Origin: Ectobius pallidus
Taxonomy: Eukaryota; Arthropoda; Insecta; Blattodea; Ectobiidae
Length of the DNA: 64,000 nt
Direction: 5' to 3'
Assembly (NCBI GenBank): GCA_964059195.1
Contig: CAXKWD010000001.1
Location: forward strand, 119,903,751 to 119,967,750
Shown here in pieces: positions 46,536 to 60,400 of the stretch; position 1 is the first letter of the stretch; each line of letters begins with the position of its first letter. Under the pieces are notes generated by a model. The model ran no database searches, had not been told where the DNA came from, and saw only the letters and a list, made by a program, of their open reading frames with translations. The position numbers were made by a program, and so were the translations under genes.

Positions 46536-47680
46536 TACAGTGAACTATTTATTTAGAAGGAAATAACTTGTAAGTAGTTATTGATTACTAATTCATGGAA
46601 ACAGACGATTTATGACTTTCTACTTATATTAATACATTTACAAAATGTGCTTTCAACTTCATCTAAGCTAATTGACCTATAGGCCTGCACAACTTGCAGA
46701 ATGTAGTAATTTTATTAGTAAATGATAAATGGAAACTAGGCTTTATCAAGTAGTTGAGACCTAATATAAACCAGGGGTTTCCGACTGGCTTTCCGTGGGC
46801 CACAAATGGTCCACAAAGTTGGTTTGAAAATATACTAATTTAGTATTCTTTTATTAAAATATATTATAATGTCCTGAAGAAACTGGGAGCTTTGCAGAGA
46901 AAGAAACCATTACAGATGAAATTGATTTTGCAGTGAATATTAAAATCAGCGGACACATGTATTTGCTAATTGAAGTGGACATTCCAACTATAGTAAATGC
47001 AGCAAATAGGATGAAATTATCACACTAACCATTACAAACTGTGAGAATTTTTATTTGTATGGGGTATTCTTATCCTATGTTTCTAATTCATGGATTAATT
47101 TTAATTATGTAATATTTTCAATTCAGTCAGTTCCGATAGGTTAAATTAATAAAATAAATAAAATAAGTGTAATATTTAAAGGTCCAGACCACACAACCTT
47201 TGCATTTATTTGCTTTTTAAGTTTTTAATATTTTCCCTATGCGAAGTGTTCCTTGGGGAGAAGTTTTTAACGGATGGGCGTGAAACTTGCTGATAGGCCT
47301 GTATTGTGAAATCCATAAAAAATTAAATTTATGTTGGGTATTGATCTGTCTGAAGTTTTAAATGGATTATGCCCTTATGATTAGGATAATACAGTTATTT
47401 TTATACAACTGTTATTTAATAACTCACGATATATACTACATAAAAACCGACATAATAAGGCCACAAATGTGGAAACATAATATGTTTCCACAATTGTGGG
47501 GTGCATTTATGGAAAGTTTCGGGCTGATAGAGCGAAAACTATTAATCAAAGAACTCAGTTCATCAGAGTTTTGGTCCTGGCTGAAAAAGAGCATTGGCAA
47601 GCTAAGCCCAAACAGAAACAGAACATTGATAACCTGAGTCCGGGCTGAAACACGGCATTGCCAAATTAAGTTAGCGTACG
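46536..47680. other. Intergenic; palindrome and possible hAT end only
   Basis: No gene. An imperfect 39-bp palindrome lies at 47461-47499. CAGGGGTTTCCGACTGG at 46774 resembles a hAT end, but no partner end was found. Confidence 0.4.
47461..47499. repeat. 39-bp near-perfect palindrome
   Basis: CCACAAATGTGGAAACATA is followed by its near-complement TATGTTTCCACAATTGTGG with almost no spacer; only single mismatches at the outer CACAAAT/ATTGTG position and at the centre. Confidence 0.75.
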
Positions 47681-48028
47681 ATTACTTCCACAAAGTCTCT
47701 GGCCTTGAAGACTTACCCAGCCAACGAGCTTCTAGTTACGTCTCGTTACCAGCTTGTGCAGCCTCACATGCGCATAAGATCACTTTGCTAATGTTGAGCA
47801 CAGAGTAAAGATAATGCAGCACGTTGCCAGTCGTAGAAAATACTATAATACAGGTAGTTGAGTGGAGGGCTAATGCTACAGCGAGACAGAGACAGACAAC
47901 ACGTGGAGTGGGATAGAAGAGCTGAGTCAATCAGGGTGCAGCTACCTCCCCTAGACAAGAACTCTAGGAGCGGTGACACTCGCTCCTAAGGTATATACAT
48001 AAAAACCCAGAGACTTTGTGGAAGTAAT
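47681..48028. mobile_element. MITE with 22-bp perfect inverted repeats
   Basis: ATTACTTCCACAAAGTCTCT with GG at the left is matched exactly at the right (CCAGAGACTTTGTGGAAGTAAT). GTAC lies one base outside both ends. It is 348 bp and noncoding. Confidence 0.75.
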
Positions 48029-48120
48029 GGTACTTTTTTCTACAGCATAAATGAAGAGAATGTCCTTACCGCATCGCATTCCCGAAAGGGGAAAAAAGAT
48101 ACAAAACTCAATAGCCTATA

Positions 48121-49392
48121 TGGGTGATTTTTCAAATACGTGAAAATTTGTGTTCCGGAGTGATATTACCCTTCAAATTCAACTTAAAAAAAAAAAAAAG
48201 TTTCTTTCTACTACTTCCATACTACAACTATCACATTGAAATGTCACTAACTTTAAATTCTGATATTCCAAAATCAAATTTAATTCAATGAAATGTCATC
48301 CACATGCCCTGTCCCATACCCCGGTTTTGTATATTCTAATGCATTTTTCCACAAAACAAAATGTTATTTCCTTTTCAACTTTTTTCCTGCCAATGAGTAT
48401 GAATGTGTGAAGAATATTAACACGTAAAAAATAAAATGAAATAAAATTGTCACCCCACGTAATGAACATAAAGAATGTCCCAAGGGTTTTTGGTCATCCA
48501 CATGGCTGAAAAGAATAGAATTTTTCCTGCAGAAATGAGAAATTTGTATAACTGGAAACAGTGTTAGAATGGCAACAGGGCAGCTTGTTGTTGAATTGTA
48601 AGGTTGAATTTTGCTTGCTTACAAACAGTTTGGGATTAACAAAGGACTTTGCATCATTTTCAAGGAAAGCGTTTTTATTCCCCGTCATTAACGTGACTTC
48701 TAGAAAGTAGGCAGAAAGTGAATATTAATTAATTTTGATTATGCACTATGATAAACCTTCCAATTCAAAGTACCTGACTGAAGTTGAGCCTACAGAGGTT
48801 TAGAAATGGCTTGCTGAGACCACTAAAACTCCTTTTTTGTCATCCACATGCCTGATTTTTGCGTCATCCACATGCCTCATGAAGGGGTATGTTGATGACT
48901 CTCAAGTCATGTAGATGATAAATGTAGGGTACTATTGTGTCTGCGGTGTCTGTAACCTGTACTTAAAATCTTAAAACTGATTAAGTGAATTTCTGCTTGA
49001 TCCCCCCCCCCCAAAAAAAACCATAAAAACGCAGTATAAGTTAAAATTACATTAATTCCGGAGTATGCACACAAATTTGCAAATTTGGTGCAAAATCAAC
49101 TGAAGCACACTGAGAAAAATATTAAACCACATACAGAAAATCATATTGTTGCCAAAGTTAGCCATTAATGTGGCCTTCTGCCACCCACATATACACGGAT
49201 GTCATTCACATGGCTTTAAAAAAATAAAAAAATAAAAAAAAATAAAAATATAAACATTTAAGCTCTGCTGGTGTCATATTATAATCAAGTAACCCCTGAA
49301 GTATTTTAGTAATTTTTTTGAGATTCCTTAAACAAAATAAAAAATTTGGATTTTACACACTCCAAATTTTCCCGTATTTGAAGAATCACCCT
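48121..49392 (-). mobile_element. 1.27-kb TA-target element, copy 2
   Basis: Same family as 23570-24817, in reverse orientation, with TA at both sides (48119-48120, 49393-49394). It carries an extra CATGTGGATGAC-type word that copy 1 lacks. The short conserved frame is at 48494-48688. Confidence 0.87.
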
Positions 49393-49394
49393 TA

Positions 49395-51583
49395 TGATTA
49401 ATGCTCTCACGTAACTTTCTATCCTAAGCGTGGACAATGCGAATTTCTCACTCCACATTCTGATATAGAATAAGATTCCATGTTGCAAAGAGCGCGTTTC
49501 AACCTGATGCAATGCTTTAATGTTCACTAGATAAAGCTGACTTTCTACAAACAGTGGGTGGCTTATAACTACCATTCTTAGCCTATATTTTTTGCGAAAA
49601 ATTGTTTCAAATAAAATTTTAGCCTATGATACAAGCACCTCATGTACAAAATCTAAACAAAATCGTTTGAGCCATGTTCGAGAAATTTTCTTCATGTAGA
49701 GTGGCGTTAAAAGTACGAGAAAGTCGTCGCCAATCTTCGTGTCACATCTCCAGAAGGTACCTAATCAAAATACAAAATTTTGTTTTCGTGTTATTTTTCT
49801 TTTTGGATAGGCTGTTCTCAGTCACACAGGCACACACACATACACACATACACATACATGTTTCTAAAAATAGTATTGTTTGAATTAAGGGGACCTCAAT
49901 ATATGTATTTATGTTAAAAACTCAACTTCGAATTTCGGGGTCGAACACAGTAATTCTTCCACCTATTATACGATAGTATCTAAGGTACGGGCAGAGGAAG
50001 TAATATAGTATGTCTGCATTCATTTTCAATTTATATTGAAATACGTTGAAAAATTCAGTAAAGGGAACGCTTGTACTTTCAATTCTTTATTAAAAATTTA
50101 CGTGTACAGTAATTAAGATGAACATTAATATTGAATAAATACATATATTTTTCCATTATGAATGAACACCATTTCGATGCTATTTATTCGAGCACGTAAA
50201 AATTAGAAAATTTTATTTTAGATTAAATATTTACATTTAAATATTTTAACGCTACTGTTACAATTTTACTCAAGAAAATACATGACATACATATACATAC
50301 AAAAATATATAGTCTACAATTATGCTATCTTAGTTGACGAAATGTGATCAACTATAGACTACTAGATGTTCAAACATTTCTATATTTACCTTACTAGATT
50401 GCTGTTGGTTTTATATACTGATATGGCAATACATATTCTCTTTTGTGAAAATAATATCTGTTCTATATTTTATACTACAAGGAAGTTCGAACCACATTCT
50501 ATTTGTTACTATCTCATTGGATTGTTTTTATAATTTTTCTATGAAAGGCACAATGTCTGCACAGTTTTCCTTTATTTTTGGAGCAGAATTCAGATAAAAT
50601 ATTTGTGGTATTAAAATTTTATTTTTACTCACTATTTTCCTAGTACCCCAATAAAACCATAAGCATTATTTAGTAAAAGTCGTACAAATGCCCCAACAAA
50701 CGTTATTTCATTTTGAACAAACGAGAATGATATACAGTCAATTTATGGGCAATAATTTTGACTAATTATATAACAGCTTTCTACTACTCATATGATTCCA
50801 TCAGAAACCTTTGATTCATAGGTGTAGGATCCTTGTCTTCTTGAGATAAGATGCAATCTCAAGGATCTAATCATTTATAACTTATCTTTATAATACAGAA
50901 TAAAAAATAATACACTCTATTATAATGGCCTATAGGCCTATAAATTAACCTAAATTATTTATTTTACATGAAATATCAATACCATTTGAAAGTCAGACTC
51001 TTGTAAAAAGGTAATGGAGTTTGCTGGATTATAGACTCTTTAGAAGAGAAGTATATCTGAAAATAATGATCACTAATGTCATGCCTTATTATTAGAGACC
51101 GGATGTTAGGCAAAATCCTTATTCTTAACCGTTATAGATGTCATAAAAATGACTTAATATAAGTTCAATCCACTAATCCTTAGAGCTGTTTTCATACAGT
51201 TAAGTCCGCCTATTATTGCCTATTTCAACTTATGATGTCTATAAATGAATATTTTCGCTTTTCCGATGAAAAAATAGCTATTTTATTAAAAAATCAGATA
51301 AAATGGCTGAAACGCACGCAATTTTCATCTCATGAATTCATGATACGTTGTACATTACTTAAATTGACTTACACCAACTGTCAGAGGCCATTACAAATTA
51401 TTGTTATTTTATTTTCATTATCAAAACAATAAATACATCACAGATGCCCCTCTGTTACATCTCTGTTTTCCAGAGGGACAACATAAAACAGTTAAAAAAA
51501 TAAAGCTAATCTATTATACTAACCATTCAGAAAAGTTTCAATTAACATAAAAGTTATATTTCTTGAAATATATGAATTACATA
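49395..51583. other. Intergenic, no gene recognised
   Basis: AT-rich, with a CA-rich microsatellite at 49822-49858. No exon-like block found. Confidence 0.4.
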
Positions 51584-51848
51584 AATTCCGGGGTGCGCGG
51601 GCAAAGAGAGTTAAGTCCACTTTCTTGTTACTGAGAATTAGAGTGACTTAACACACTATACTAGCCCAACATAGCTTTAGAGATGGATAAACCCATGAGG
51701 CACACATCCATAACTACCGTACAATTTTGATTATGACTTACTGGACTTAACACAAATGTAAAGAACATTTTTATCTATAACTCTATCTACATATATCAAT
51801 TTTTTAGGATGGTGGACTTAACTCTCTTTGCCCGCGCACCCCGGAATT
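51584..51848. mobile_element. MITE with 37-bp perfect inverted repeats
   Basis: AATTCCGGGGTGCGCGGGCA continues through AAGAGAGTTAAGTCCAC at the left and is mirrored exactly at 51812-51848. The ends are much more GC-rich than the AT-rich core. No target duplication is clear. Confidence 0.8.
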
Positions 51849-54288
51849 ATTATATGATGAGAGGATTAAGTAGAAGTATTTCTACCGCATTTGTCTAGAG
51901 GTATTTGTCTTATTGTTACACTTCCTGTTGAAAGTGATACAATGCACTAATGAAACTAGTAATATTTTAATCTACATGTATCAATACGTTCTGTATCTGT
52001 ATCTGGTACCCTATGATCCCCAGGTGGGGCGAAGGGGCCTCCAAGTGGAGGTTTCATTACCTATACTAATTTTGATATGCTTATTTTCCGAGAGAGGGTA
52101 GAGGGACAGATCAATACGTTGCTTTAATTAAATACTGCATGCTTTAAATGTTATATTTCAATTGGTAACAAGAGATATCCAAAATGTGTTCATGATTCTC
52201 GACCTATTATCTCCTTTTTTATGCAGCTGTAAAAAGTTTTAGCACCTACTGCCTATTCTGCATTTTTAAATGCCTTTTTGCTTGCCTATTTTGAACTTTT
52301 GAAGTGCCTAACGTCCGGTCTCTATTGATTATATTAAATTATAACACACAACATCCAAATATTATACGAATTATATTGATGCAATGATATCACAGGATGG
52401 TACGTTAATAAATGAGAATAAATGATAAATTTCTACAGAATTCAGTGACCATTTTTATAAAATAGGAAACGAAATTATCTCGAAGATATTAAAGAAGAAT
52501 ACATTTCAGAAAAATAATTTTGTCATCATCCTTGTACACATGACTAATAAATTCGATAATGAAATAATTTAATCACAAATAATCTAAAAAAATAATATAT
52601 CAGCTGTCATGATGGTTAACAACTAATACACTGAAAATTGTTAAAGAATTTTTCTCCAAACCTTCTACCATATTTTTAATCTGTGATTAAGTCAAGGTGT
52701 TTTTCTAATGATATTAAAGTGCTCTGTAGTAATTCCTGTAGTAACAAGTCGGACGATACTCAAGTACTGAATAACAGACCATTAACTTACCTTTGCTCCC
52801 AACTATTTATAAAACTCTAGAAAAATGAATTTAAAGTATATTAATAAACTATTTGATGATACTTCATTTGACACAGATTTAAGATGTCTACGCCAAATGA
52901 ATATATCTATACAGGGCGGAACTCTGCAGATTCAAGGGGGAAGTAGATAACATTAAAATAAACACAAAACCTATTTTGCAGTATATAGTTAAAAGAAAAT
53001 TAGGTTGAAAGGTTCCACAGAATGTTATCAGCGCATTTGCAGATAGTTCATCAGGTTGCAACGTCCTCTGTCATTCGTGTAAAAACCATCGATATATCGA
53101 TGGTAAAAACAAATACACCACGGTAGCAAGACTCTCGCTTCGGTGTCTGATGTCGCTGACTATGCGGTCCTCGTGATAATCTTTGTATATAATTTTCACG
53201 AAAATTTCCAACTTTACTGAAAAAATACAAAGGAAAATTTATTCTTTCCTTAAATTAGAACAGCTCTGGTACGGAGAACACTTACGGTTACTGAATAAGC
53301 ACGGTTGAAGTCTATGACAACATATTTTTCTCATAAACAATCATTTAGAACAAAATAATATATCAGTTGATTTTTCTTCGTTTCTGAAGGAATGAATAAG
53401 CTGGTAAAATTTTTACAGTTATACACTTCAACTCTGTATAATATAGTTAAAAAGAAAACCTCAAAGGCAGATAACAATGTAGTCAATATTGTAGGCTACT
53501 TCTGAATAACCGATCGTTCATAACACGATAATGGACAAATCACAAAAAAACACGTTAAATACATTATGCATCGAACCTACAAGATCATTTATTAAGACAC
53601 GAGTATGTCTATGAAACTCGGCTATGCTCGTTTCATATTTTTCATACGAATGTCTTAATTACCGCTATAGGCAAGTTGCATACGACTGTTTTTGTTCGAC
53701 TGTAATTAAATGTCTGAGTTTTTGGTTGTTAGAATACCTCGTAATTGATTGAAAACAAATAACTCTCGTACATCATTAGCAAGCTGGTCGCAGACCGTCT
53801 GTTGAAGTTTTAACTTCAAACAACGCACATTTAAACACTCGAAATGGATTCAATTTAGTGTAGGCCTAATATTAAAATTAACACGAACAGAAATGAATTT
53901 ATTTTAAATACATGTTGCTTGCCAGTTTGAATGGTTGCTTCAAGTATTTTTCTGTGTTCGAAATTAATCGATAGTTGAACAACAGTATTATAATGAACTT
54001 CTGTACTTTAATGGATATTATTATGATACTGTTGCATCATAAATAATATAATAATATGGTCGAACAGAAAGAATTTTGTGACATATGCATATAGATATTT
54101 GTTTAACATTTGCTTTGTAGATTTAAGGTATAAATCAATATTGGTCCATTCACCTAATGCTACAAATTAAACAAATTCTCGTATAGGTTAATGGTGTTAG
54201 TTTGGTTTCCTACAGGGATAGAAGTAAGGGGTGCATCCAAACCATTTCCACTGTTTGCTTGACAAGAATATTCCAGTTATTTTTGTCA
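51849..54288. other. Intergenic, no gene recognised
   Basis: AT-rich sequence downstream of GR locus B. It contains the palindrome CCATCGATATATCGATGG at 53086-53103. No coding evidence. Confidence 0.4.
53086..53103. repeat. 18-bp perfect palindrome
   Basis: CCATCGATATATCGATGG, flanked by GTAAAAA on the left and TAAAAAC on the right. Confidence 0.85.
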
Positions 54289-54447
54289 TTAAGTAGATGA
54301 CACGTTGGTTAAATTTACTGGGCCGACTTCCAGGATGTTCGTTGTTGAGTTAACAGTTGTGGATGTCGTATTATCAAAAATTTTTGTTTCGTACGACAAC
54401 TGGAACTGGATAAGTATTATCAAGTATGTGGTCACTGCTCCGACGAT
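54289..54447 (-). CDS. GR locus B last coding exon
   Basis: The acceptor TTATTACAG precedes. IVGAVTTYLIILIQFQ carries the TYhhhhhQF signature and is followed by about 36 extra residues rich in Thr, Asn and Ser (for example NTTSTTVNSTTN) before TAA at 54289. That tail is much longer than in locus A and could be a cytoplasmic or extracellular extension. Confidence 0.88.
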   Translation of the reverse strand: MVGAVTTYLIILIQFQLSYETKIFDNTTSTTVNSTTNILEVGPVNLTNVSST

Positions 54448-57400
54448 CTGTAATAAAGTTTTCATTCCATTAGTACCGAATAAAACATTAATACACCAAT
54501 TCGTTAGGCTGTAAACATTCTTATTTAATCTGTGGACCAACTTGTAGGGACCAAATGTTGACAATACAATATTTTTAAACGTCCAAAGTATATTAATCAT
54601 GCTTTGGAAAATTTAAAGACGCCCAAATCATAGTTTTGTTAAAAAAGACTACCCAAAGGCAGTTTTTGCATTTCCTCACAACTTACAGAATTTCTCATCA
54701 TATGACGACCTTCTTTGCTAGAACTGCTCCTTACACTATTTTACTCACTCCCTTTAGACGAGTTTCTACGATGCTGTCAAGAAACTGCATTATCTTTCAG
54801 AGCAAACCAATGATATAAAGATAGCTGTTATTATTAATTAACTTTATTAGTCCTACCTCATTACCAGAGCCCAGATTCTGATACCTAAAATTGTTTGAAA
54901 AATGACCTATAAATGACCCTAAATTTTAATTAAAATGACTTAATAATTATAACAAATGACCTAAACACTGATATTTTATTTATAACAAATTTTTATTTTT
55001 CACCCAAAGTTATAGAGTAATTTGTACAAAATTGTAAAAGCTGTAAATGCAGAAACGATGTTCTAGGTCTAAAAACTTTGTTCTTTGTTTTTGATTGGAG
55101 CATTTGAGATGAGTAAGAAAATTGCTCTTAAAGTAGATCCTACAAAGAGTTGCATTATAGCATCCTAGTAATTTATTTAAATATTACCCATATGGAAAAA
55201 AAAAAGACTTGTAAATGACCTCCGATTGTCTGAAAGGTCTGCCGGATTATATTATTGTTTATTGAGGGTAAACAGTATTTTGAACTCTCAAATCCAAGCA
55301 GAGACTCTGGTGCCAAGTCAATCTAATAACAACCGTAATAAAATACAAAATTTTGGCGTTTCTTTGATTCTAATTTCCGACTGAGACATGACAACATTTC
55401 AAAACCGAGTGGTCCTTCTTGCATTAAACTAACAACACTTCAAAGACAGCACCGCTGGAGACGACCAAAAAGTTAATACACTCAATGTAAATGCATGAAA
55501 TGACTAAATAAGGAAGCAAATGATACGCAAATGACAAATTAATGACGTAAAATCGAAATAAATGCCCTAAAAATCTAAAATTGCATAAAACGACAAAAAA
55601 TGACCCAATAAAAATGCATTTCTATAATCTAGAGGCCATGATTAGGATTTATCTACAAATTGGCAATGTCTATGGAGCATCAATAAAAAGATGACATGTC
55701 ATTAGAATCCGGGACCTGCTCATTACATATTCCAGATCCTATTTTTATACTATTTTAATGTATACCGATACGTAGATTTTCCACAGTTTTATATCCTACT
55801 ATTATTTAACATCATTATTGTAAATCAGCCTTCAGCTCAATGTTATTAATAGATTTCGTAGTTATTTTATACGAGGGGTAATCCGAAAGTAAGTTTCGTC
55901 AATGTATGGCAGGAGCGGCGTGTTCACCAGGGGAACCAAACAAACGCCAGACGAATCCCCACCCGTGGCTGGTTCCACGACGGAAGTGGCGTCAGCGGAG
56001 GAGGCATGACGCAGGCGCACTGCGCCGTAGAAGAGCGAGTCGCAGCTGACTGGCGTGCCCGCGGGTATTAGTGTACCGCTCACGATGGCACGAGAGATTT
56101 GGCGCCACTGCCATGTACCGCTATCTCCCCTCTTTCAAACGAGCCATTGCTGCAGCCGCTGAACCTTTTATTGTCCGAGATAGAGCTGTTTGAAATTGAT
56201 CTCCCGATTTCCGTCCCCGCAAAGTGCGGCCTCCACGAACCCATCTCGCACAAACCTTATGGAACATCAATTTGTCACTCAAAATGGTCTGTATGGAACC
56301 TTTAGTAATGTCAGGAAGCTGAGGTGGAGCAGGCTGTGCGCCAATTCCTTGCATCGCAGGGCACCGAGTTTTACCACAGTGGGTTCTTCAAACTGATCGC
56401 ACGCTACGGCAAATGTCTCAATGTCGCTGGCGACTATGTCGAAAAATAGTGCACGGTGTATAGGTCATGCTGCCATGCTGTATTGCTTTTGGGTCAATAA
56501 AGTGTCCGTGTGACGAACTGACGAAACTTACTTTCGGAATACCCCTCGTAGCCTATCTATATCCTTTATTGGACAACAAATGTCTGTACCGGAATTGAAG
56601 ATAATAAGACTTGTAAGCCGTGATTAGCTCCCTACTTCGTGGAGTTCCTTGGTTCGATGCTATAAATCATTTTAGCCCATAGAGATAAGTTTGCCATCGT
56701 GTAACATGAACCTCACAGTTTCCTCATGGCAAAGAGTTTTAGTACTGTACTTGAATTATTCTTTCGTCATGAAACCTCCATTAGGAAGTTCTTACTCCGT
56801 GCGCGGAGTGAATTTGATTATACATTATACAAAGAGATTATTTTTGCGATGTGCCGAGAACGCATGGTCCGGCGGCCTGGAAGCAAGTGGACGGCCGGTA
56901 AAGGAGCTCCAGCGGCACATCGCAAAAATAATATCTCCGTATATGTATCTGTACCGGTATATCCTTCTATTTTCTGTCTTTACATTGTTTATTTTACCTT
57001 TCTACTATAACATCGTAATACCTTACCGAATAAAGAAGTGTGAAGTCCAGTGGAAAGAATCCGCAAGCTGTGAACTGCACTTTCCTATGCAGTAGTTGCA
57101 GTGAAAACAGTTGAAGCTGAAACAATGTACATTTACTGAAAAGTAACAATACATTTAAAAATAGGACTACTTCTATTTTTAGCATGTAATATATATCTAT
57201 GGGTGTGCAAATGTAAGTATGAAGAATAAAGGAATAATAGTATTAATAGTATATGGGTCATTCTTCAAATACGGGAAAATTTGGAGTGTGTAAATCCAAA
57301 ATTTTTTACTTTGTTTTTAAAATCTAAAAAAAAATACTAAAATACTTCAGGGGTTACTTGATTATAATAAGACACCAGCAGAGCTAAAATGTTTATACTT

Positions 57401-60400
57401 TTATTTATTTTAATTTTTTTAAAGCCGTGTGAATGACATCCGTGTACATGTGGATGGCAGAAGGCCACATTAATGACTAACTTTGGCAACAATCTCCTTT
57501 TCTTTATGTGATGTCATATTTTTCTCAGTGTGCTTCAGTTGATTTTGAACCACCAAATTTGCAAATTTGTGTGCATACTCCGGAATTAATATAATTTTAA
57601 CTAGACTGTGTTTTTATGGTTTTTGGGGGGGGGGAATCAAGCAGAAATTCATTTAATCAGTTTTAAGATTTTAAGTACAGGTCACAGACACCGCAAACAC
57701 AATAGTAGGTACCCTACATTTATCATCTACATGACTTGAGAGTCATCCCCACACCCCATCATGAGGCATGTGGATGACACAAAAATCAGGCATTTGGATG
57801 ACAAAAAAAAAGGAGTTTAAGTGGTCTCAGCAAGCCATTCCTAAACCTCTGTAGGCTGAACTTTAATCAGGTACTTTGAATTGGTAGGTTTGTCATAGTG
57901 CATAATCAAAATTAATTAATATTCACTTTCTGCCTACTTTCTAGAAGTCATGTTAATGACGGGGAATAAAAACGCTTTCCTTGAAAATGATGCAAAGTCC
58001 TTTGTTAATCCCAAACTGTTTGTAAGCAAGAAAAATTCAACCTTACAATTCAACCACAAGCTGTCCTGTTGCCTTTCTAACACTGTTGCCATTTATACAA
58101 ATTTCTCATTCCTGCAGAAAAAAATTCCATTCTTTTCAGCCATGTGGATGACCAAAAACCCTTGGGACATACTTTATGTTCATTAGGTGGGGTGACTTTT
58201 TTTTTCATTTTTTGTTTTAAGGGTTAATATTCTTCACACATTCATACTCATTGGCAGGAAAACAGTTGAAAAGGAAATGACATTTTGTTTTGTGGAGAAA
58301 TGCATTAGAATATACAAAACCGGGATATAGGACAGGGCATGTGGATTACATTTCATTGAATTAAATTTGATTTTGGAATATCATAATTTAAAGTTGGTGA
58401 CATTTCAAACTGATAGTTGTAGTATGGAAGTAGTAGAAACAAACTTTTATTTTATTTTTTTAAAGTTGAATTTGAAAGTAAATATCACTCCAGAACACAA
58501 ACTTTCCCGTATTTGAAGAATCACCCATATAACAAAATTTACTAGAAGTAACAATAAATTAAATTCTCCCATTGATCCACAAATCCCAGTAACGGCAGTT
58601 CAGTTTTTTAACTTGCATGCTTATTTTTCAGTTCTTAATGAAGCAGAATACAGCCACACTCATGCTTAGATTAGAATTTGCCACATTAAAAGAACATAAT
58701 TTCTGTACTTTTATTATATTACCACTTTGTGAAAATATTCTAAACGTATTGTATGAAGTATCAACGTATTTTATAGACTGTCAAAGACAAATAGAAATTT
58801 TTATGTACATGGACTATTGTTATACAACAATCTACCTAAAGATTTAAAAGAGCTGCACACAAATGTTTTTAAAATTAAATTGGAAACCTGGTTGCTCAGT
58901 AACCCATTTTATAATGTGAATGAATTTGTTAATTGTAGTCTTTCCCTTGTGGATTTTTAATATTTTAGTTTTTAATTTACTAGACTCAGCCTATTACACG
59001 TTTGGGTGTTTAATGGCTCAGGAAAAATTTATAATTTGTAATTTGTTAGAAGAGCTCATAGGCTATCACCAATCCTTTTATTAATATTAGAATAAAGTTA
59101 TGACCATTGTAACGATAGGTATTGTTGCTTGAAAACAATGCCTATCGTTACAATGGTCATGATTTTATTCTAATATTAATGAAATGGTAATTAAAGTTAT
59201 GCTAAATTAAGTAGGCCTATATCTATCTTTATGTGTGACAGTTTATTAAATGTTCACCTACCTAAATGCGAGTTGACTTATTTGGCTTATTCTGGATAAT
59301 TCACAGTCACTGAACAAAGCTGCAACTACGATTATCACTATAAGTTATTGTTGTTACAGTCACTTTATTATTATTATTGAAGTAAAACTTATTTTCTCGC
59401 GGTAGGGGGTAAATCGGAAACTTGTGTCACGCTAAAACCGTCACGGTCACACTGAAACCGTCACGAAATAAATGTCACACTGAAACCGTCACGAAATAGT
59501 GTCGGAATCGGAATCGAATTGAGAATATCTGCAACGTACTTTTGATACGTGGCTCCTTCCTCTTTTATGCCCACTACTATGTAGTAGGCAATGGGTACCT
59601 AGGCAAAGCCCATTTGCCCCATAATTTTTAGTATGATTTGGAGGTGGTGTCATAGTAGTAAAGTAAAGGTGGCTAGCATGTTCCATTCTATTGTTGTTGC
59701 CGAAAAGACAGTCTATTGTAATTTTGTATATCCAATTTCTTACTCTAAAATGTTATCTTACGCGGTCTAAGGGTCCTTTTATTTAACAATTTTGAAATTT
59801 GGGGAGGTTGTTATTATGCGGGTTGCGGCCCGTCTTTTGCAAGAGAACTATTCCAACATTCGTTGCGAGGCCTTGGAAAACCGCAAAAAACCTTGGCAGA
59901 ATAGCTTGACTTTAGTGATTTTGCAACAGGACCAGATTTTATTTAGTGTAAGCTTCGAGTAGTGACTTCGAGTCTGGAGATCCATTTCCTGAAATCACAC
60001 AAAATGCATATTAATTTCTACTCGGGGAACCAAATTAAAAATTTTCCCCTGCTATTTGGCTCGTGTTCAGAGTATTGCCAGTCCGAATTACCAGTTATCC
60101 GCCTTATATAAGGTCTTGTGTGTTCTGTTAGAGTCCTAGTGCTTCAATCATCTCCTGTGGAAGGAGTGACTTCGGCCTCTTGTGTTTGTCATGTGTTATG
60201 TCATAACGGCCCAGCTCCGCGATTTGGGGATTTTCGTGCCCGTTGCAGCTTTCGTAGAATGTCGCCGCGCTAGTCGCTATATATTCTTGGATGGTGTCCA
60301 TGTTAGTTTCCTTATGGAGGGTCCAGATTGGAGTGACTCGCGGAAGTTTAGTGATAGTGTATAATACTCTGTTTTGTAGTTTTTGCAGTTTACTCATATG

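Noticed and set aside
46774..46800. CAGGGGTTTCCGACTGG as the end of a hAT element
   Set aside because: No complementary end or 8-bp duplication could be found within a few kilobases.
54305..54514. Open frame of 69 codons on the + strand opposite the GR locus B last exon
   Set aside because: It is the antisense shadow of a well-supported exon; no family match or splice context of its own.
56691..57095. 134-codon frame on the + strand
   Set aside because: It overlaps the antisense of GR locus B exon 3, has no family resemblance, and contains a local inverted repeat (56825-56935) that explains part of it.
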